A stretch of 64,000 nucleotides of DNA from Pseudomonas fluorescens (GCF_000730425.1 NZ_CP008896.1:1426001-1490000); one strand, 5' to 3'. Positions 1 to 8,710 are shown, counted from the first letter of the stretch. The notes: generated from the sequence alone by a model not told the origin. Made by a program: numbers and translations.

Positions 1-1228
1 CAACCTTTGTCATCTTTTGAATCAATCTTCCGGGCATCGAGCCGATGTAAGTCCGACGATGGCCACGAATTTCCGCTTCATCACGCACGCCACCGAGGGC
101 CATTCGTACGAATTTACGATTGGTGGCGCTGGCAATCGACTCAGCCAACGAGGTTTTACCCACACCAGGAGGACCGACCAGGCACAACACCGGGCCGCGA
201 ATCTTCTTCACGCGCTTCTGCACGGCGAGGTATTCGAGGATGCGTTCCTTGACCTCTTCTAACCCATAGTGATCGGCGTCGAGGATATCTTCGGCACGCG
301 CCAGGTCCAGCCGCACCTTGGTCTGGGCTTTCCACGGCACCTGCACCAGCCAGTCGATGTAGGAACGAACCACAGTGGCCTCGGCCGACATTGGCGACAT
401 TTGCTTGAGTTTGTTCAACTCGGCAGTGGCTTTGGTCAACGCGTCTTTTGGCAGGCCTGCGGCATCGATGCGCTTCTTCAGCTCTTCGATTTCATTGTGG
501 CCTTCTTCACTGTCACCGAGCTCTTTCTGAATGGCCTTCATCTGCTCATTCAGGTAGTACTCGCGCTGGCTGCGCTCCATCTGCTTCTTGACGCGGCCGC
601 GGATGCGCTTCTCGACCTGCAACAGGTCAATCTCGGCATCCAGCAACGCCAGGACGTGCTCGACCCGGGTCGACAGGTCGATGATTTCGAGAATGTCCTG
701 CTTCTGCTCGATCTTCAGCGCCATGTGCGCGGCCATGGTGTCGACCAGGCGGCTTGGCTCATCAATGCTGTTGAGGGAGGACAGGACTTCAGCCGGGACT
801 TTCTTGCCCAGTTGCACGTATTGCTCGAACTGGGACAGCAGACTACGTACAAAGACTTCGGATTCGCGCTCAGGCGCATCGACTTCGTCGATCAACGCCA
901 CTTCTGCACGCAAGTGACCATCCACCTCCATGAAGCGCTCGACCGCACCGCGCTGCTCACCTTCGACCAGCACCTTGACGGTGCCATCCGGCAGCTTGAG
1001 CAATTGCAGAACGGTGGCAATAGTACCGACGCGATACAGGGCGTCTTCGCCTGGATCGTCGTCAGCCGGATTTCTCTGGGCCAACAGCAGGATCTGCTTG
1101 TCGCCCGTCATCGCGGCCTCGAGGGCTTCGATAGACTTCTCGCGCCCCACGAACAGCGGGATAACCATGTGCGGATACACAACCACATCACGCAATGGCA
1201 GGAGAGGCAATTCAATGGTTGTCTTCAT
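1..1228 (-). CDS. lon: ATP-dependent Lon protease, N-terminal part (cut by window edge)
   Basis: Lon is a cytoplasmic homohexameric AAA+ serine protease that degrades misfolded and regulatory proteins. About 409 codons are visible, from the ATG at 1228 to the window edge. The translation opens MKTTIELPLLPLRDVVVYP, the typical start of the Lon N-terminal substrate-binding domain, followed by a charged coiled-coil-rich stretch. A Walker A motif (GPPGVGKTS) is encoded near 150-180. The rest of the AAA+ module and the Ser-Lys protease domain lie outside the window. It sits downstream of clpX on the same strand, behind a terminator and with its own heat-shock-type promoter, so it is probably transcribed on its own. 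Identification is secure; only the 3' part is missing. Confidence 0.96.
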   Translation of the reverse strand, partial: MKTTIELPLLPLRDVVVYPHMVIPLFVGREKSIEALEAAMTGDKQILLLAQRNPADDDPGEDALYRVGTIATVLQLLKLPDGTVKVLVEGEQRGAVERFMEVDGHLRAEVALIDEVDAPERESEVFVRSLLSQFEQYVQLGKKVPAEVLSSLNSIDEPSRLVDTMAAHMALKIEQKQDILEIIDLSTRVEHVLALLDAEIDLLQVEKRIRGRVKKQMERSQREYYLNEQMKAIQKELGDSEEGHNEIEELKKRIDAAGLPKDALTKATAELNKLKQMSPMSAEATVVRSYIDWLVQVPWKAQTKVRLDLARAEDILDADHYGLEEVKERILEYLAVQKRVKKIRGPVLCLVGPPGVGKTSLAESIASATNRKFVRMALGGVRDEAEIRGHRRTYIGSMPGRLIQKMTKV

Positions 1229-1270
1229 GATTTCGCCTCTATGACAGATGAAAGTAAGCTTGAAACCAAG

Positions 1271-1297
1271 ATGGGGGCTACGTGTAAAAAAAACAAG
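1271..1297 (-). promoter_or_regulatory. Candidate sigma-32 (heat shock) promoter of lon
   Basis: Read on the minus strand, a CTTGTTT element (1297-1291) and a CCCCAT element (1276-1271) are 14 nt apart, close to the sigma-32 consensus CTTGAAA-N13/14-CCCCAT. The -10 element ends about 42 nt upstream of the lon ATG. Control of lon by RpoH is established in Enterobacteria. Here the call rests on the motif match only. Confidence 0.65.
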
Positions 1298-1335
1298 CTC
1301 AATGCTGGCACTTGCACACAGTAAAAACCTCCATG

Positions 1336-1370
1336 AAAAACAAAGGGGCCTCTAGAGGCCCCTTGTTTGT
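1336..1370 (-). terminator. Rho-independent terminator after clpX
   Basis: A perfect 18-nt GC-rich palindrome (GGGGCCTCTAGAGGCCCC, 1345-1362) is followed on the minus strand by a T-rich tract (TTTGTTTTT). It begins about 20 nt past the clpX stop and separates clpX from lon. Confidence 0.85.
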
Positions 1371-1388
1371 ACCGAAACTGCGAAACGC

Positions 1389-2672
1389 TTACGCGTCTGG
1401 CGCAGCCTTGGCAGTCGGCTCACTGTTTTCGTAGATGTACAGTGGCTTGGACTTACCTTCTATAACGCTTTCGTCGATCACCACTTTACTCACCTCGGAC
1501 TGCGAGGGAATTTCGTACATGGTGTCGAGCAATACACCTTCGAGAATCGAGCGCAAGCCGCGTGCGCCGGTCTTACGCTCCAGTGCCCGCTTGGCCACCG
1601 ACTTGAGCGCGTCAGCGCGGAACTCGAGGTCTACACCTTCCATTTCGAACAACTTGGCGTATTGCTTGGTCAGGGCGTTCTTCGGCTCGGTGAGGATCTG
1701 AATCAAAGCAGCCTCATCCAGCTCGTCCAACGTGGCCAAGACCGGCAGACGGCCAACGAATTCCGGGATCAGACCGAACTTGACCAAATCGTCAGGCTCG
1801 ACTTCACGCAGGGACTCGCCCACCTTCTTGCCTTCTTCCTTGCTGCGCACTTCTGCACTGAAACCAATGCCGCCACGGGTGGAACGGTTTTGAATAACCT
1901 TTTCCAGGCCGGAGAACGCACCGCCACAGATAAACAGGATGTTACGCGTATCAACCTGCAGGAATTCCTGCTGCGGATGCTTGCGACCGCCCTGAGGCGG
2001 TACAGAAGCGACCGTGCCTTCAATCAGCTTCAGCAGGGCTTGCTGTACGCCCTCACCGGAAACGTCCCGGGTGATCGACGGGTTGTCGGACTTGCGCGAA
2101 ATCTTGTCGATTTCATCGATATAGACAATACCCATCTGGGCTTTCTCTACGTCGTAGTCGCACTTCTGCAGCAGTTTCTGAATGATGTTCTCGACATCTT
2201 CACCCACGTAGCCAGCCTCGGTGAGGGTGGTGGCGTCGGCGATGGTGAACGGAACGTTCAGCAGGCGAGCGAGGGTTTCTGCAAGCAAGGTTTTACCCGA
2301 GCCTGTAGGACCGATCAGCAGGATGTTGCTCTTGCCGAGTTCGACCTCATCACCTTTCTTGTCACGCTGGTTCAAGCGCTTGTAGTGGTTATACACCGCT
2401 ACGGCCAGAACCTTCTTTGCACGCTCTTGACCAATCACGTACTGATCAAGGATGCCGCTGATTTCTTTAGGCGAAGGCAATTTATGCGTGCTGCTTTCGG
2501 CCTGTGCCTCCTGCACCTCCTCACGGATGATGTCATTGCACAGGTCGACGCACTCGTCGCAGATAAAGACCGAGGGGCCGGCAATCAATTTGCGCACTTC
2601 ATGCTGGCTTTTGCCACAGAAGGAGCAATAGAGCAGCTTGCCGTTGTCCTCGCCGTTGCGGGTGTCAGTCAT
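1389..2672 (-). CDS. clpX: ATP-dependent Clp protease ATP-binding subunit ClpX
   Basis: ClpX is the AAA+ unfoldase that feeds substrates into ClpP. The start is placed at the ATG at 2672 ([14 protein letters not shown], 427 aa), the conserved family N-terminus, although the frame is open 11 codons further up. The N-terminal C4 zinc-binding domain has Cys16, Cys19, Cys38 and Cys41. The AAA+ core follows, with Walker A GPTGSGKT and Walker [10 protein letters not shown], and then a C-terminal small domain. The ClpP-docking loop region lies in the middle of the AAA+ domain. It is about 110 bp downstream of clpP on the same strand, the usual tig-clpP-clpX-lon order. Length and motifs are complete. 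Confidence 0.98.
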   Translation of the reverse strand: MTDTRNGEDNGKLLYCSFCGKSQHEVRKLIAGPSVFICDECVDLCNDIIREEVQEAQAESSTHKLPSPKEISGILDQYVIGQERAKKVLAVAVYNHYKRLNQRDKKGDEVELGKSNILLIGPTGSGKTLLAETLARLLNVPFTIADATTLTEAGYVGEDVENIIQKLLQKCDYDVEKAQMGIVYIDEIDKISRKSDNPSITRDVSGEGVQQALLKLIEGTVASVPPQGGRKHPQQEFLQVDTRNILFICGGAFSGLEKVIQNRSTRGGIGFSAEVRSKEEGKKVGESLREVEPDDLVKFGLIPEFVGRLPVLATLDELDEAALIQILTEPKNALTKQYAKLFEMEGVDLEFRADALKSVAKRALERKTGARGLRSILEGVLLDTMYEIPSQSEVSKVVIDESVIEGKSKPLYIYENSEPTAKAAPDA

Positions 2673-2720
2673 TCGTTCGATCCAAATCCGATAGGCTTGC
2701 AACACAAGATGAAGGCTTAT

Positions 2721-2740
2721 GCGGGCTTTTTCAAGCCCGC
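2721..2740 (-). terminator. GC-rich hairpin between clpP and clpX
   Basis: GCGGGCTT and AAGCCCGC form an 8-bp perfect stem with a 4-nt loop. On the minus strand no T-run follows, so this could be a weak terminator, an attenuator or an mRNA-stabilising or processing hairpin between clpP and clpX. Confidence 0.4.
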
Positions 2741-2784
2741 CAGTGGTCGGACACGCCGACCAGCCCTATTTTGAGCGGCTTATA

Positions 2785-3420
2785 TTAAGCGGGGCGCTTG
2801 TCGATCACGGCGTCGATCAGCCCGTATTCACGCGCGGCTTCAGCACTCATGAAGTTGTCGCGGTTGGTATCGCGCTCGATTTCTTCCAGGGTACGCCCGC
2901 TGTGCTTGGCCATCAGCGTATTGAGACGCTCACGGATAAACAGGATTTCCTTGGCATGGATTTCGATATCCGATGCCTGGCCCTGGAAACCACCCAGTGG
3001 CTGGTGAATCATCACCCGCGAGTTAGGCAGGCAGAAACGCTTGCCTTCAGCACCCGCCGTCAGCAGGAATGCTCCCATGCTGCAGGCCTGGCCAATGCAA
3101 GTGGTGGATACGTTCGGCTTGATGAACTGCATGGTGTCGTAGATCGACATGCCCGCTGTCACCGAACCGCCTGGGGAGTTGATGTAGAGATGGATGTCCT
3201 TGTCCGGGTTTTCTGCTTCAAGGAACAGCAACTGCGCACAGATCAGGTTGGCCATGTAGTCCTCTACCGGACCAACCAGAAAAATCACTCGCTCCTTGAG
3301 CAGGCGCGAGTAGATGTCATAGGCACGTTCGCCACGAGCAGATTGCTCGACAACCATCGGGACCAAGCCGCCTGCGGCCTGGATATCAGAGTTCTGCTGA
3401 ATATACGAATTACGGAACAT
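2785..3420 (-). CDS. clpP: ATP-dependent Clp protease proteolytic subunit ClpP
   Basis: This is the serine peptidase that forms the tetradecameric barrel capped by ClpX or ClpA. The 211-aa product has the complete catalytic triad: Ser114 in GQACSMGA, His139 in MIHQPLGG and Asp188 in RDTNRDNF, by position with the E. coli enzyme. The N-terminal propeptide is short, as in other gammaproteobacterial ClpP. The ATG at 3420 gives the usual MFRNSYI start. It lies between tig (upstream) and clpX (downstream) on the minus strand, in the conserved chaperone-protease cluster. No anomalies are visible. Confidence 0.98.
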   Translation of the reverse strand: MFRNSYIQQNSDIQAAGGLVPMVVEQSARGERAYDIYSRLLKERVIFLVGPVEDYMANLICAQLLFLEAENPDKDIHLYINSPGGSVTAGMSIYDTMQFIKPNVSTTCIGQACSMGAFLLTAGAEGKRFCLPNSRVMIHQPLGGFQGQASDIEIHAKEILFIRERLNTLMAKHSGRTLEEIERDTNRDNFMSAEAAREYGLIDAVIDKRPA

Positions 3421-3459
3421 GCTCTGCAGTTACTCCCAAATAGTCATGTCTTGAATACG

Positions 3460-3486
3460 CATAAGCCAGCGCGAGGCTGGCTTATG
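3460..3486 (-). terminator. Hairpin between tig and clpP (partial terminator or attenuator)
   Basis: An 11-bp perfect stem (CATAAGCCAGC paired with GCTGGCTTATG) with a 5-nt loop lies just after the tig stop. No clear T-tract follows on the minus strand. It probably modulates read-through from tig into clpP rather than fully terminating. Confidence 0.5.
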
Positions 3487-3512
3487 GGTGTATTTTCAAA
3501 CGAGTTGGACAA

Positions 3513-4823
3513 TCAGTCGGCTTGTGCTGCTTCTGCCGGCTTGACTGCTTCTTCGTAAGAGACCGCTTTATCGGTCACCTTAGCCTTCTGCAGAACAGTA
3601 TCCACAACTTGTTCTTCCAGCACAACCGAACGGACTTCGTTCAGTTGCTGGTCATTCTTGTAGTACCAAGCCACGACCTGCTCAGGCTCCTGGTAGGCCG
3701 AAGCCATTTCCTGGATCATTTCGCGAACGCGGTCTTCGTCAGGCTTGAGGTCAAACTGCTTGACCACTTCAGCCACAATCAGGCCCAGCACGACGCGACG
3801 CTTGGCTTGCTCTTCGAACAGTTCGGCCGGCAGTTGGTCAGGCTTGATGTTGCCACCAAACTGCTGAACAGCTTGTACACGCAGGCGATCCACTTCGTTA
3901 GACAGCAGGGCCTTAGGTACTTCGATCGGGTTGGCGGCCAGCAGACCGTCCATGACCTGGTTCTTGACCTTGGACTTGATGGCCTGACGCAGTTCACGCT
4001 CCATGTTCTTGCGAACTTCGGCACGGAAACCTTCGATACCGGTTTCCTTGATACCGAACTGGGCGAAAAACTCTTCGTTCAGCTCTGGCAGCTTAGGCTC
4101 GGAAACGCTATTGACCGTCACGGTGAACTCGGCAGCCTTGCCAGCCAGGTCCAGGTTCTGGTAGTCAGCAGGGAAGGTCAGGTTCAGAACGCGCTCTTCA
4201 CCCGCCTTGGCGCCAACCAGGCCGTCTTCGAAACCAGGGATCATGCGGTTGGAACCCAGCACCAGCTGAGTACCCTTGGCGGAGCCGCCAGCGAATACTT
4301 CACCGTCAACCTTGCCAACGAAGTCAATGTTCAGTTGGTCTTCGTTCTGGGCAGCGCGATCGGCTACTTCGAAACGAGTGTTCTGCTTGCGCAGGATTTC
4401 CAGCATGTTGTCCAGGTCGGCATCAGCCACTTCGGCGCTCAGGCGCTCGATTTCGATACCTTCAAAACCCGCGACTGTGAACTCCGGGAACACTTCGAAT
4501 ACAGCAACGTATTCCAGGTCCTTGCCAGCTTCCAGGGACTTAGGCTCGATGGAAGGCGAACCCGCCGGGTTGAGCTTTTGCTCGACAACAGCTTCGTAGA
4601 AGGAAGCCTGGATCACGTCGCCTACAGCATCTTGGCGCGCGTCAGCACCAAAACGGCGCTTGATTTCGCTCATCGGCACTTTGCCTGGACGGAAACCAGC
4701 GATCTTGGCCTTCTGGGCAGTCTGCTGCAGACGCTTGTTGACCGCAGTCTCGATGCGCTCTGCCGGCACGGTGATGCTCATGCGGCGCTCGATAGCAGTA
4801 GTATTTTCAACAGAAACTTGCAT
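3513..4823 (-). CDS. tig: Trigger factor (ribosome-associated chaperone, PPIase)
   Basis: Trigger factor binds ribosomal protein L23 and shields nascent chains. The start is the ATG at 4823 ([15 protein letters not shown], 436 aa), preceded by a GAGGAA ribosome-binding site; a longer frame adds six residues and is not needed. The N-terminal ribosome-binding domain carries the signature GFRPGKVP (about residues 44-51). The FKBP-like PPIase domain is at about 150-245, and the C-terminal helical chaperone domain follows. The C-terminus is Ala/Glu-rich. A group II intron ends only about 50 nt upstream of this start, so transcripts from the original promoter must cross or splice the intron. Confidence 0.97.
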   Translation of the reverse strand: MQVSVENTTAIERRMSITVPAERIETAVNKRLQQTAQKAKIAGFRPGKVPMSEIKRRFGADARQDAVGDVIQASFYEAVVEQKLNPAGSPSIEPKSLEAGKDLEYVAVFEVFPEFTVAGFEGIEIERLSAEVADADLDNMLEILRKQNTRFEVADRAAQNEDQLNIDFVGKVDGEVFAGGSAKGTQLVLGSNRMIPGFEDGLVGAKAGEERVLNLTFPADYQNLDLAGKAAEFTVTVNSVSEPKLPELNEEFFAQFGIKETGIEGFRAEVRKNMERELRQAIKSKVKNQVMDGLLAANPIEVPKALLSNEVDRLRVQAVQQFGGNIKPDQLPAELFEEQAKRRVVLGLIVAEVVKQFDLKPDEDRVREMIQEMASAYQEPEQVVAWYYKNDQQLNEVRSVVLEEQVVDTVLQKAKVTDKAVSYEEAVKPAEAAQAD

Positions 4824-4914
4824 GGATATTCCTCGTTGCACAGACGTTAGCCGGCCGTTTCCGACCCAAGAATGTCGGGTAGAGATGGGCCATTACTGGC
4901 CCATCTCCCCCTAA

Positions 4915-4948
4915 GAACCGTACGTGCGAGTTTCCCCGCATACGGCTC
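4915..4948 (-). other. Group II intron domain V (catalytic core)
   Basis: On the minus strand the 34-nt segment starts GAGCCGTATGCG, has a GGGGAAACTC middle and ends CGTACGGTTC. This is the standard length and shape of domain V, with the AGC triad near its 5' end and a GAAA tetraloop. The domain VI-like stem (GGAGATGGGCC with GGCCCATCTC) follows at about 4877-4909. Confidence 0.9.
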
Positions 4949-4952
4949 GGGC

Positions 4953-6656
4953 CTAATCAAAACCCCCGGTAAGGGGAGCCGGTTTGTTCACTGTCAATCC
5001 GCGAGCGTGTAGCCGCTGGTGACAAAGGGGGTGCAATAGTACCCGGTTATTTAGGGAGTCTCCACCGCCTTTTGTGCGGTACAGAATGTGGTGATCATGC
5101 CACCCCGTCTCCTTCGTAATCGGTAACTTACATATTGGACACAATCCTTTCTGACTCTGGAAAAGGCTCAAGATTTGCTTACGGTACGCCAGCCTTTTGA
5201 GCATCTGTTCCATACGCCTTTTCTCACCCATTTCCTCCATAGAAGGATCGAAGGGGTTGTACTCCCCACTCACCTTCTTGTGTCGTTCGATCGGAGTGCT
5301 CGCTAGCGAGTACAACTCGATCGTTCGCATCTCTCCCTTGTCATTCATCGTCGCGGTAGCAAACACCCCTTTCCGCCCCTTCATGGGTTTAAAGTATTTC
5401 GCTCCGATCCACTGGAGTGTTTTCTTAGGGTGTCGCCGTTTTGCCCAACGCCATAGAGCCAGAAAGATCATGTAATCCATGCGGCTATACGCTTTCTTGG
5501 CTACCACAGGCTGGTGATAGAACGCCCAGCCACGCAGTATCGGATTCAGCTGTCGGATCAGATCCTCCTGCCTTACCGTTTTGCTGGTACTGATGACCTC
5601 CCTTACCTTGCTATAGAACGCTTTCACGTTTTTCTTGCTTGGCTTGATCAGAAGCTTCCCATCGTACTTGCGGAAATTCCAACCTAGAAAGTCAAAGCCT
5701 TCCTTTATATGGACGACACGCGTCTTCTCGAGTGACAACTGCAGCCCCCGCACTGCTAGGAACTGCTCTACCCAAGGTCTGACTTCAGTTTCCAGCACCT
5801 CTCGCGAGGTTCCGGTTATCACAAAGTCATCCGCGTAACGCACCACATTGATTTTCAGCTTCTTGGCCTTGGTCACACCCAGATGTTGCTTAAGTTGTGA
5901 CTCCAGCCCATCCAGCACCAGATTCGCCAAGCTGGGCGAGACAATCCCGCCCTGTGGCGTACCGGCATCCGTTGCCTGTAGCTGGCCTTTATGAATCACG
6001 CCAGCTTTCAACCATTTTCGGAGAACCACCTTATCCGTTGGGACGTTGGTGATAAGCCAGTCATGATTGATATGGTCAAAGCAGCCTTTGATGTCCGCCT
6101 CCAAAACCCATTGGGCCGAAACCTTCTTGGATAGGCATACGAACAACTGCCCCATTGCATCCGCCGTAGATCGCTCGATCCTAAAGCCGTAGCTGTTTGG
6201 ATCGCCGGTGGTTTCTGCAATGGGTGCCAGAGCAAGCAAATACAACGCCTGCATTGCCCTGTCCGTCATGGTCGGAATGCCCAGAGGGCGCTCCTTTCCA
6301 TTTGACTTCGGAATAAACACACGCCGTAAAGGCCGTGGCTTATAACCGTGGCGCCTCAACCCATTTGCCGCCTTCCATTTGGCATCGGGTGTATCCCAGA
6401 GCACGCGGTCGACTCCCGCCGTGCGCTTACCCTGGTTTTCAGTGACTCGCCGTACGGCCAAGTATCTGGCCGAGCGTGAGCGGGTCAGCATCCGCTGCAA
6501 GGCTTTCACCCTGCGCCAGTTGCCTTCCCGACAAGCCTTCGCAATCCGTATCTGCATCGCCCGGACATTCCGCTGAACACGCCACCAATCGATGTCATGC
6601 CATTGTTGCGGAGCGCCGGAAGGCGCAGACACGGCCAATTGGCTATGTTCTAACAT
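4953..6656 (-). CDS. ltrA: Group II intron reverse transcriptase/maturase with HNH domain
   Basis: This 567-aa protein is expected to splice and mobilise the host intron. The N-terminal segment (about 20-90) resembles the RT N-terminal region of bacterial intron proteins. The RT domain includes the active site YADD at residues 274-277 and the conserved GTPQGGIVSP at 232-241. The maturase (X) domain is at about 345-430, with a GWAFYHQ motif. The C-terminal HNH endonuclease region has CPIC near residue 515 and HDHHILYR and LCHQRLH further on. The ORF is intact with an ATG at 6656 and a GAGAGGAAGG ribosome-binding site. All catalytic motifs are present, so an active element is plausible. Confidence 0.96.
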   Translation of the reverse strand: MLEHSQLAVSAPSGAPQQWHDIDWWRVQRNVRAMQIRIAKACREGNWRRVKALQRMLTRSRSARYLAVRRVTENQGKRTAGVDRVLWDTPDAKWKAANGLRRHGYKPRPLRRVFIPKSNGKERPLGIPTMTDRAMQALYLLALAPIAETTGDPNSYGFRIERSTADAMGQLFVCLSKKVSAQWVLEADIKGCFDHINHDWLITNVPTDKVVLRKWLKAGVIHKGQLQATDAGTPQGGIVSPSLANLVLDGLESQLKQHLGVTKAKKLKINVVRYADDFVITGTSREVLETEVRPWVEQFLAVRGLQLSLEKTRVVHIKEGFDFLGWNFRKYDGKLLIKPSKKNVKAFYSKVREVISTSKTVRQEDLIRQLNPILRGWAFYHQPVVAKKAYSRMDYMIFLALWRWAKRRHPKKTLQWIGAKYFKPMKGRKGVFATATMNDKGEMRTIELYSLASTPIERHKKVSGEYNPFDPSMEEMGEKRRMEQMLKRLAYRKQILSLFQSQKGLCPICKLPITKETGWHDHHILYRTKGGGDSLNNRVLLHPLCHQRLHARGLTVNKPAPLTGGFD

Positions 6657-7041
6657 GCTGCCTTCCTCTCAAGTTGCCCCAAGCGAAAGACGCACACATC
6701 CCCTGACGGGAATGGACGCTCCCGCCAGGGCTGGATTAATAGAAGATCCGTTACAGCTGGATCTCTAGGTTTATTGAGACAGGTTCACTCAGAGTTCATG
6801 CGACGAAAGACCACGCAGAAGTCTGCCCGGTTTCCCGTGGAGCAATGTTCCAGCCCCTATCCAGGCCATTACAGCCCGGCTTTCGCTTTCTCTGCGATCC
6901 CATACCCGCACAGCCAACGGATCACCTTGCGGTTCACCTGCCCGAAGGCAGCTATACGGGCTTACCACGTTCCCTGCCTGTCACACGACTGGGTTAGAGT
7001 CTGCCTATTCGCCGGCGACCTTATGTGACGACGTGTTCCGA

Positions 7042-7047
7042 CCCTTG
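7042..7047 (-). other. Candidate EBS1 of the group II intron
   Basis: CAAGGG on the minus strand sits in a loop closed by a 6-bp stem (GTTCTG with CGGAAC). It is a perfect 6/6 complement of the CCCTTG that directly precedes the 5' splice site at 7728. It defines the target site and supports that site as the true 5' boundary. Confidence 0.65.
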
Positions 7048-7728
7048 ACCAGAACAACCGGTCGCATCACCTTTTTGGTTAATGCCTATCAGCAGATTAG
7101 GCACCGTAATGCTGACGACGTTTATTAGCAGTTCACTTGTGTTACCCATACCAGCCAGCCTAGCGCCTCAACCCGGTACTGCTCCGAGCATCTGCGCTCC
7201 GCCTCACGGCGAAGACGCACCCATACGGGGGCTACATTGTTGGAAGAGCTTCACACCCCACCGTTACCAGTGACGCATGTCTTCCTAGGCTATCGTTGGT
7301 CGCACAACGAGTCCGCTGCCACTCCAAACAGGCAATGGTTGGACAATGACAGACAGAGCTTTCGCTCATGTCTCCGGTTTGATGTGAACAGGGACTGCCG
7401 AGGCAGCATGCTCAAAGAATTGTTACCTCCTGTTTCAAAAGCAGGAGGGAACCCCAGCGGGGATTCTCTCCCGCATGGGTTTAGCCCTGAATAGGGCTGA
7501 TGTGTAGTAGGCACTCCAATACCGGAAATCCAGTACTGCGGTCGAGCCACCGAGCGCTAATCGACCTTGAGTTTGCCACCGCCGCTGCGGCAAGTCCTTG
7601 AAGGCATTGGACTTCTGGGAGGGTTTTGTTTCTTGGGGTTGGGTACCCAAGCTCTCGGCTCTCTTTCGAAAACCCTTCAAGATGACTCTACACCTCGAAG
7701 TTTAGGAGACACGCCACGCGTGTCGCAC

Positions 7729-8032
7729 CAAGGGCATGCATTCTAGTGGGTCAAACTCAAGAAGTCACCCTACTGAAAACGGGTTAAAAAACAGCAGGCA
7801 TTTTACAGGTGCGAATGCACGAATGCTCCTCGCCCCAATGACAAATACAGCCAATCAAGCCAGGGCTCTGCGCCAACCCTTCTATATATAGAAGAAACAG
7901 CCAACCATCCCCCTAGCTGCCGACCTTGCACACAAGGCCGGTGGGTAGTACGGCATCATCGAGAAACAAAAATACGACGAAACGCCCCACCCTTGCGACC
8001 CAGAACCTGCAGTCGCCGAAGACGCAAACCGC
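7729..8032. other. Gene-free stretch between tRNA cluster and intron (ancestral tig upstream region)
   Basis: No convincing ORF is seen. It contains a short AT-rich perfect palindrome (TTCTATATATAGAA, 7880-7893). It ends in the 5' exon sequence GCATGCCCTTG that abuts the intron. The original tig promoter may lie here, but no -35/-10 pair was convincing. Confidence 0.5.
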
Positions 8033-8073
8033 TAAAACAAAAAAGGCGCCAGACTGTTAAATCTGGCGCCTTT
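8033..8073 (-). terminator. Terminator after the tRNA operon
   Basis: A 12-bp perfect stem (AAAGGCGCCAGA with TCTGGCGCCTTT) and an 8-nt loop are followed on the minus strand by a T-rich run (TTTTTTGTTTT). It lies 7 nt past the last tRNA-His CCA end. Confidence 0.9.
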
Positions 8074-8080
8074 CGGAATA

Positions 8081-8157
8081 TGGGGTGGACGAAGGGGATC
8101 GAACCCTCGACAACGGGAGTCACAATCCCGTGCTCTACCAACTGAGCTACGCCCACC
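8081..8157 (-). tRNA. tRNA-His (GTG), copy 1
   Basis: The cloverleaf reads GTGGGCGTAGCTCAGTTGG at the 5' side. The anticodon loop ATTGTGACT gives anticodon GTG. The encoded G-1 (at 8157) pairs with discriminator C73, the histidine identity feature, and CCA is encoded. It is identical to the second copy at 8378-8454. Confidence 0.96.
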
Positions 8158-8232
8158 ATATTGCGTGACAAAGAAGCCAATTGCCTTCTTTGTTAAGCAC
8201 CAACCCAGCCTGTGGCAGGGTGACGCTGTATT

Positions 8233-8317
8233 TGGTGCGGATGAAGAGACTCGAACTCTTACGCCTCGCGGCGCTGGAACCTAAATCCAGTGTGTCTACC
8301 AATTCCACCACATCCGC
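8233..8317 (-). tRNA. tRNA-Leu (TAG)
   Basis: This is an 85-nt class II tRNA with a long variable arm. It begins GCGGATGTGGTGGAATTGG, has anticodon loop ATTTAGGTT (anticodon TAG), acceptor stem GCGGATG/CATCCGC, and encoded CCA. Confidence 0.96.
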
Positions 8318-8330
8318 GGCTTGAAGCTTT

Positions 8331-8370
8331 TAAAACAAAGGCGCCAGACTGTTAAAAATCTGGCGCCTTT
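8331..8370 (-). terminator. Second copy of the tRNA-His downstream hairpin
   Basis: The same 12-bp stem as the operon terminator (AAAGGCGCCAGA with TCTGGCGCCTTT) lies just after the second tRNA-His copy, with a 10-nt loop and a weaker T-tract (TTTGTTTTA). It may act as a partial terminator or a processing hairpin inside the tRNA operon, and suggests a duplicated tRNA-plus-hairpin unit. Confidence 0.7.
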
Positions 8371-8377
8371 TCAAATA

Positions 8378-8454
8378 TGGGGTGGACGAAGGGGATCGAA
8401 CCCTCGACAACGGGAGTCACAATCCCGTGCTCTACCAACTGAGCTACGCCCACC
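8378..8454 (-). tRNA. tRNA-His (GTG), copy 2
   Basis: The sequence equals copy 1, with anticodon GTG, encoded G-1 and CCA. It sits between tRNA-Arg and tRNA-Leu in the same operon. Confidence 0.96.
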
Positions 8455-8485
8455 ATATTGCGCTACTTGTGCCAAAGCTGCCTAA

Positions 8486-8562
8486 TGGCGCACCCGGCAG
8501 GACTCGAACCTGCGACCATCCGCTTAGAAGGCGGATGCTCTATCCAGCTGAGCTACGGGCGC
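8486..8562 (-). tRNA. tRNA-Arg (TCT)
   Basis: The 77-nt gene begins GCGCCCGTAGCTCAGCTGG. Anticodon loop CTTCTAA gives TCT. Acceptor stem GCGCCCG pairs with CGGGTGC, and CCA is encoded. It is the first gene of the minus-strand tRNA operon. Confidence 0.96.
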
Positions 8563-8681
8563 CTGATTAATCTGTACTCTTGGAGGACTACAAACTAAAT
8601 GCTTCCAGCCTCACACAATAAAACCACTATTGCGCTCGACCTTCTTAACCAGTGCTAGGCTGTGCCCGACAAGTGCGACGA

Positions 8682-8710
8682 ATAGTATAGACGCCCCCAG
8701 GGGCCGTCAA
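8682..8710 (-). promoter_or_regulatory. Sigma-70 promoter of the tRNA operon
   Basis: On the minus strand TTGACG (8710-8705) and TACTAT (8687-8682) are separated by exactly 17 nt, a near-consensus sigma-70 promoter. A GC-containing discriminator follows, about 113 nt upstream of tRNA-Arg. No other ORF intervenes. Confidence 0.8.

Larger units (their letters stand above)
4874..7728 (-). mobile_element. Group II intron with maturase ORF, inserted in the tig leader
   Basis: The element is about 2.85 kb and lies in the same orientation as tig. Its 5' end begins GTGCGACACG at 7728, matching the group II GUGYG consensus. The 3' end is a domain VI-like hairpin ending CTACCCGAC at about 4874. A 34-nt domain V is present at 4915-4948. 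The last six 5' exon bases, CCCTTG, are exactly complementary to CAAGGG in a hairpin loop at 7042-7047, a good EBS1 candidate. Domain IV holds the reverse transcriptase ORF. The non-coding part before the ORF is about 1.07 kb, long for domains I-III. Boundaries are inferred from these motifs; the 3' end could shift by a couple of bases. Confidence 0.88.

Noticed and set aside
1662..2774. 370-codon plus-strand frame opposite clpX
   Set aside because: It is the antisense shadow of a gene with clear motifs and has no recognisable content; long antisense frames are common in high-GC Pseudomonas DNA.
3522..4850. 442-codon plus-strand frame opposite tig
   Set aside because: It is antisense of trigger factor; its composition is a reverse image and no domain or ribosome-binding site is seen.
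7301..7305. GTGCGACC as a separate nested group II intron 5' end
   Set aside because: Only one domain V and one domain VI are present, and the flanking exon does not match the EBS1. Kept only as a structural anomaly.
7880..7893. TTCTATATATAGAA palindrome as operator or tig promoter
   Set aside because: It is a short AT-rich palindrome without an adjacent -35 element; it could be chance. Only noted in the gap description.
7956..8180. 74-codon minus-strand frame
   Set aside because: It overlaps the last tRNA-His and its terminator; its similarity to other tRNA-derived frames is expected.
8382..8570. 62-codon plus-strand frame with RTRTCDHPLRR
   Set aside because: It is translated from tRNA-His and tRNA-Arg antisense sequence; such frames are well-known false ORFs.
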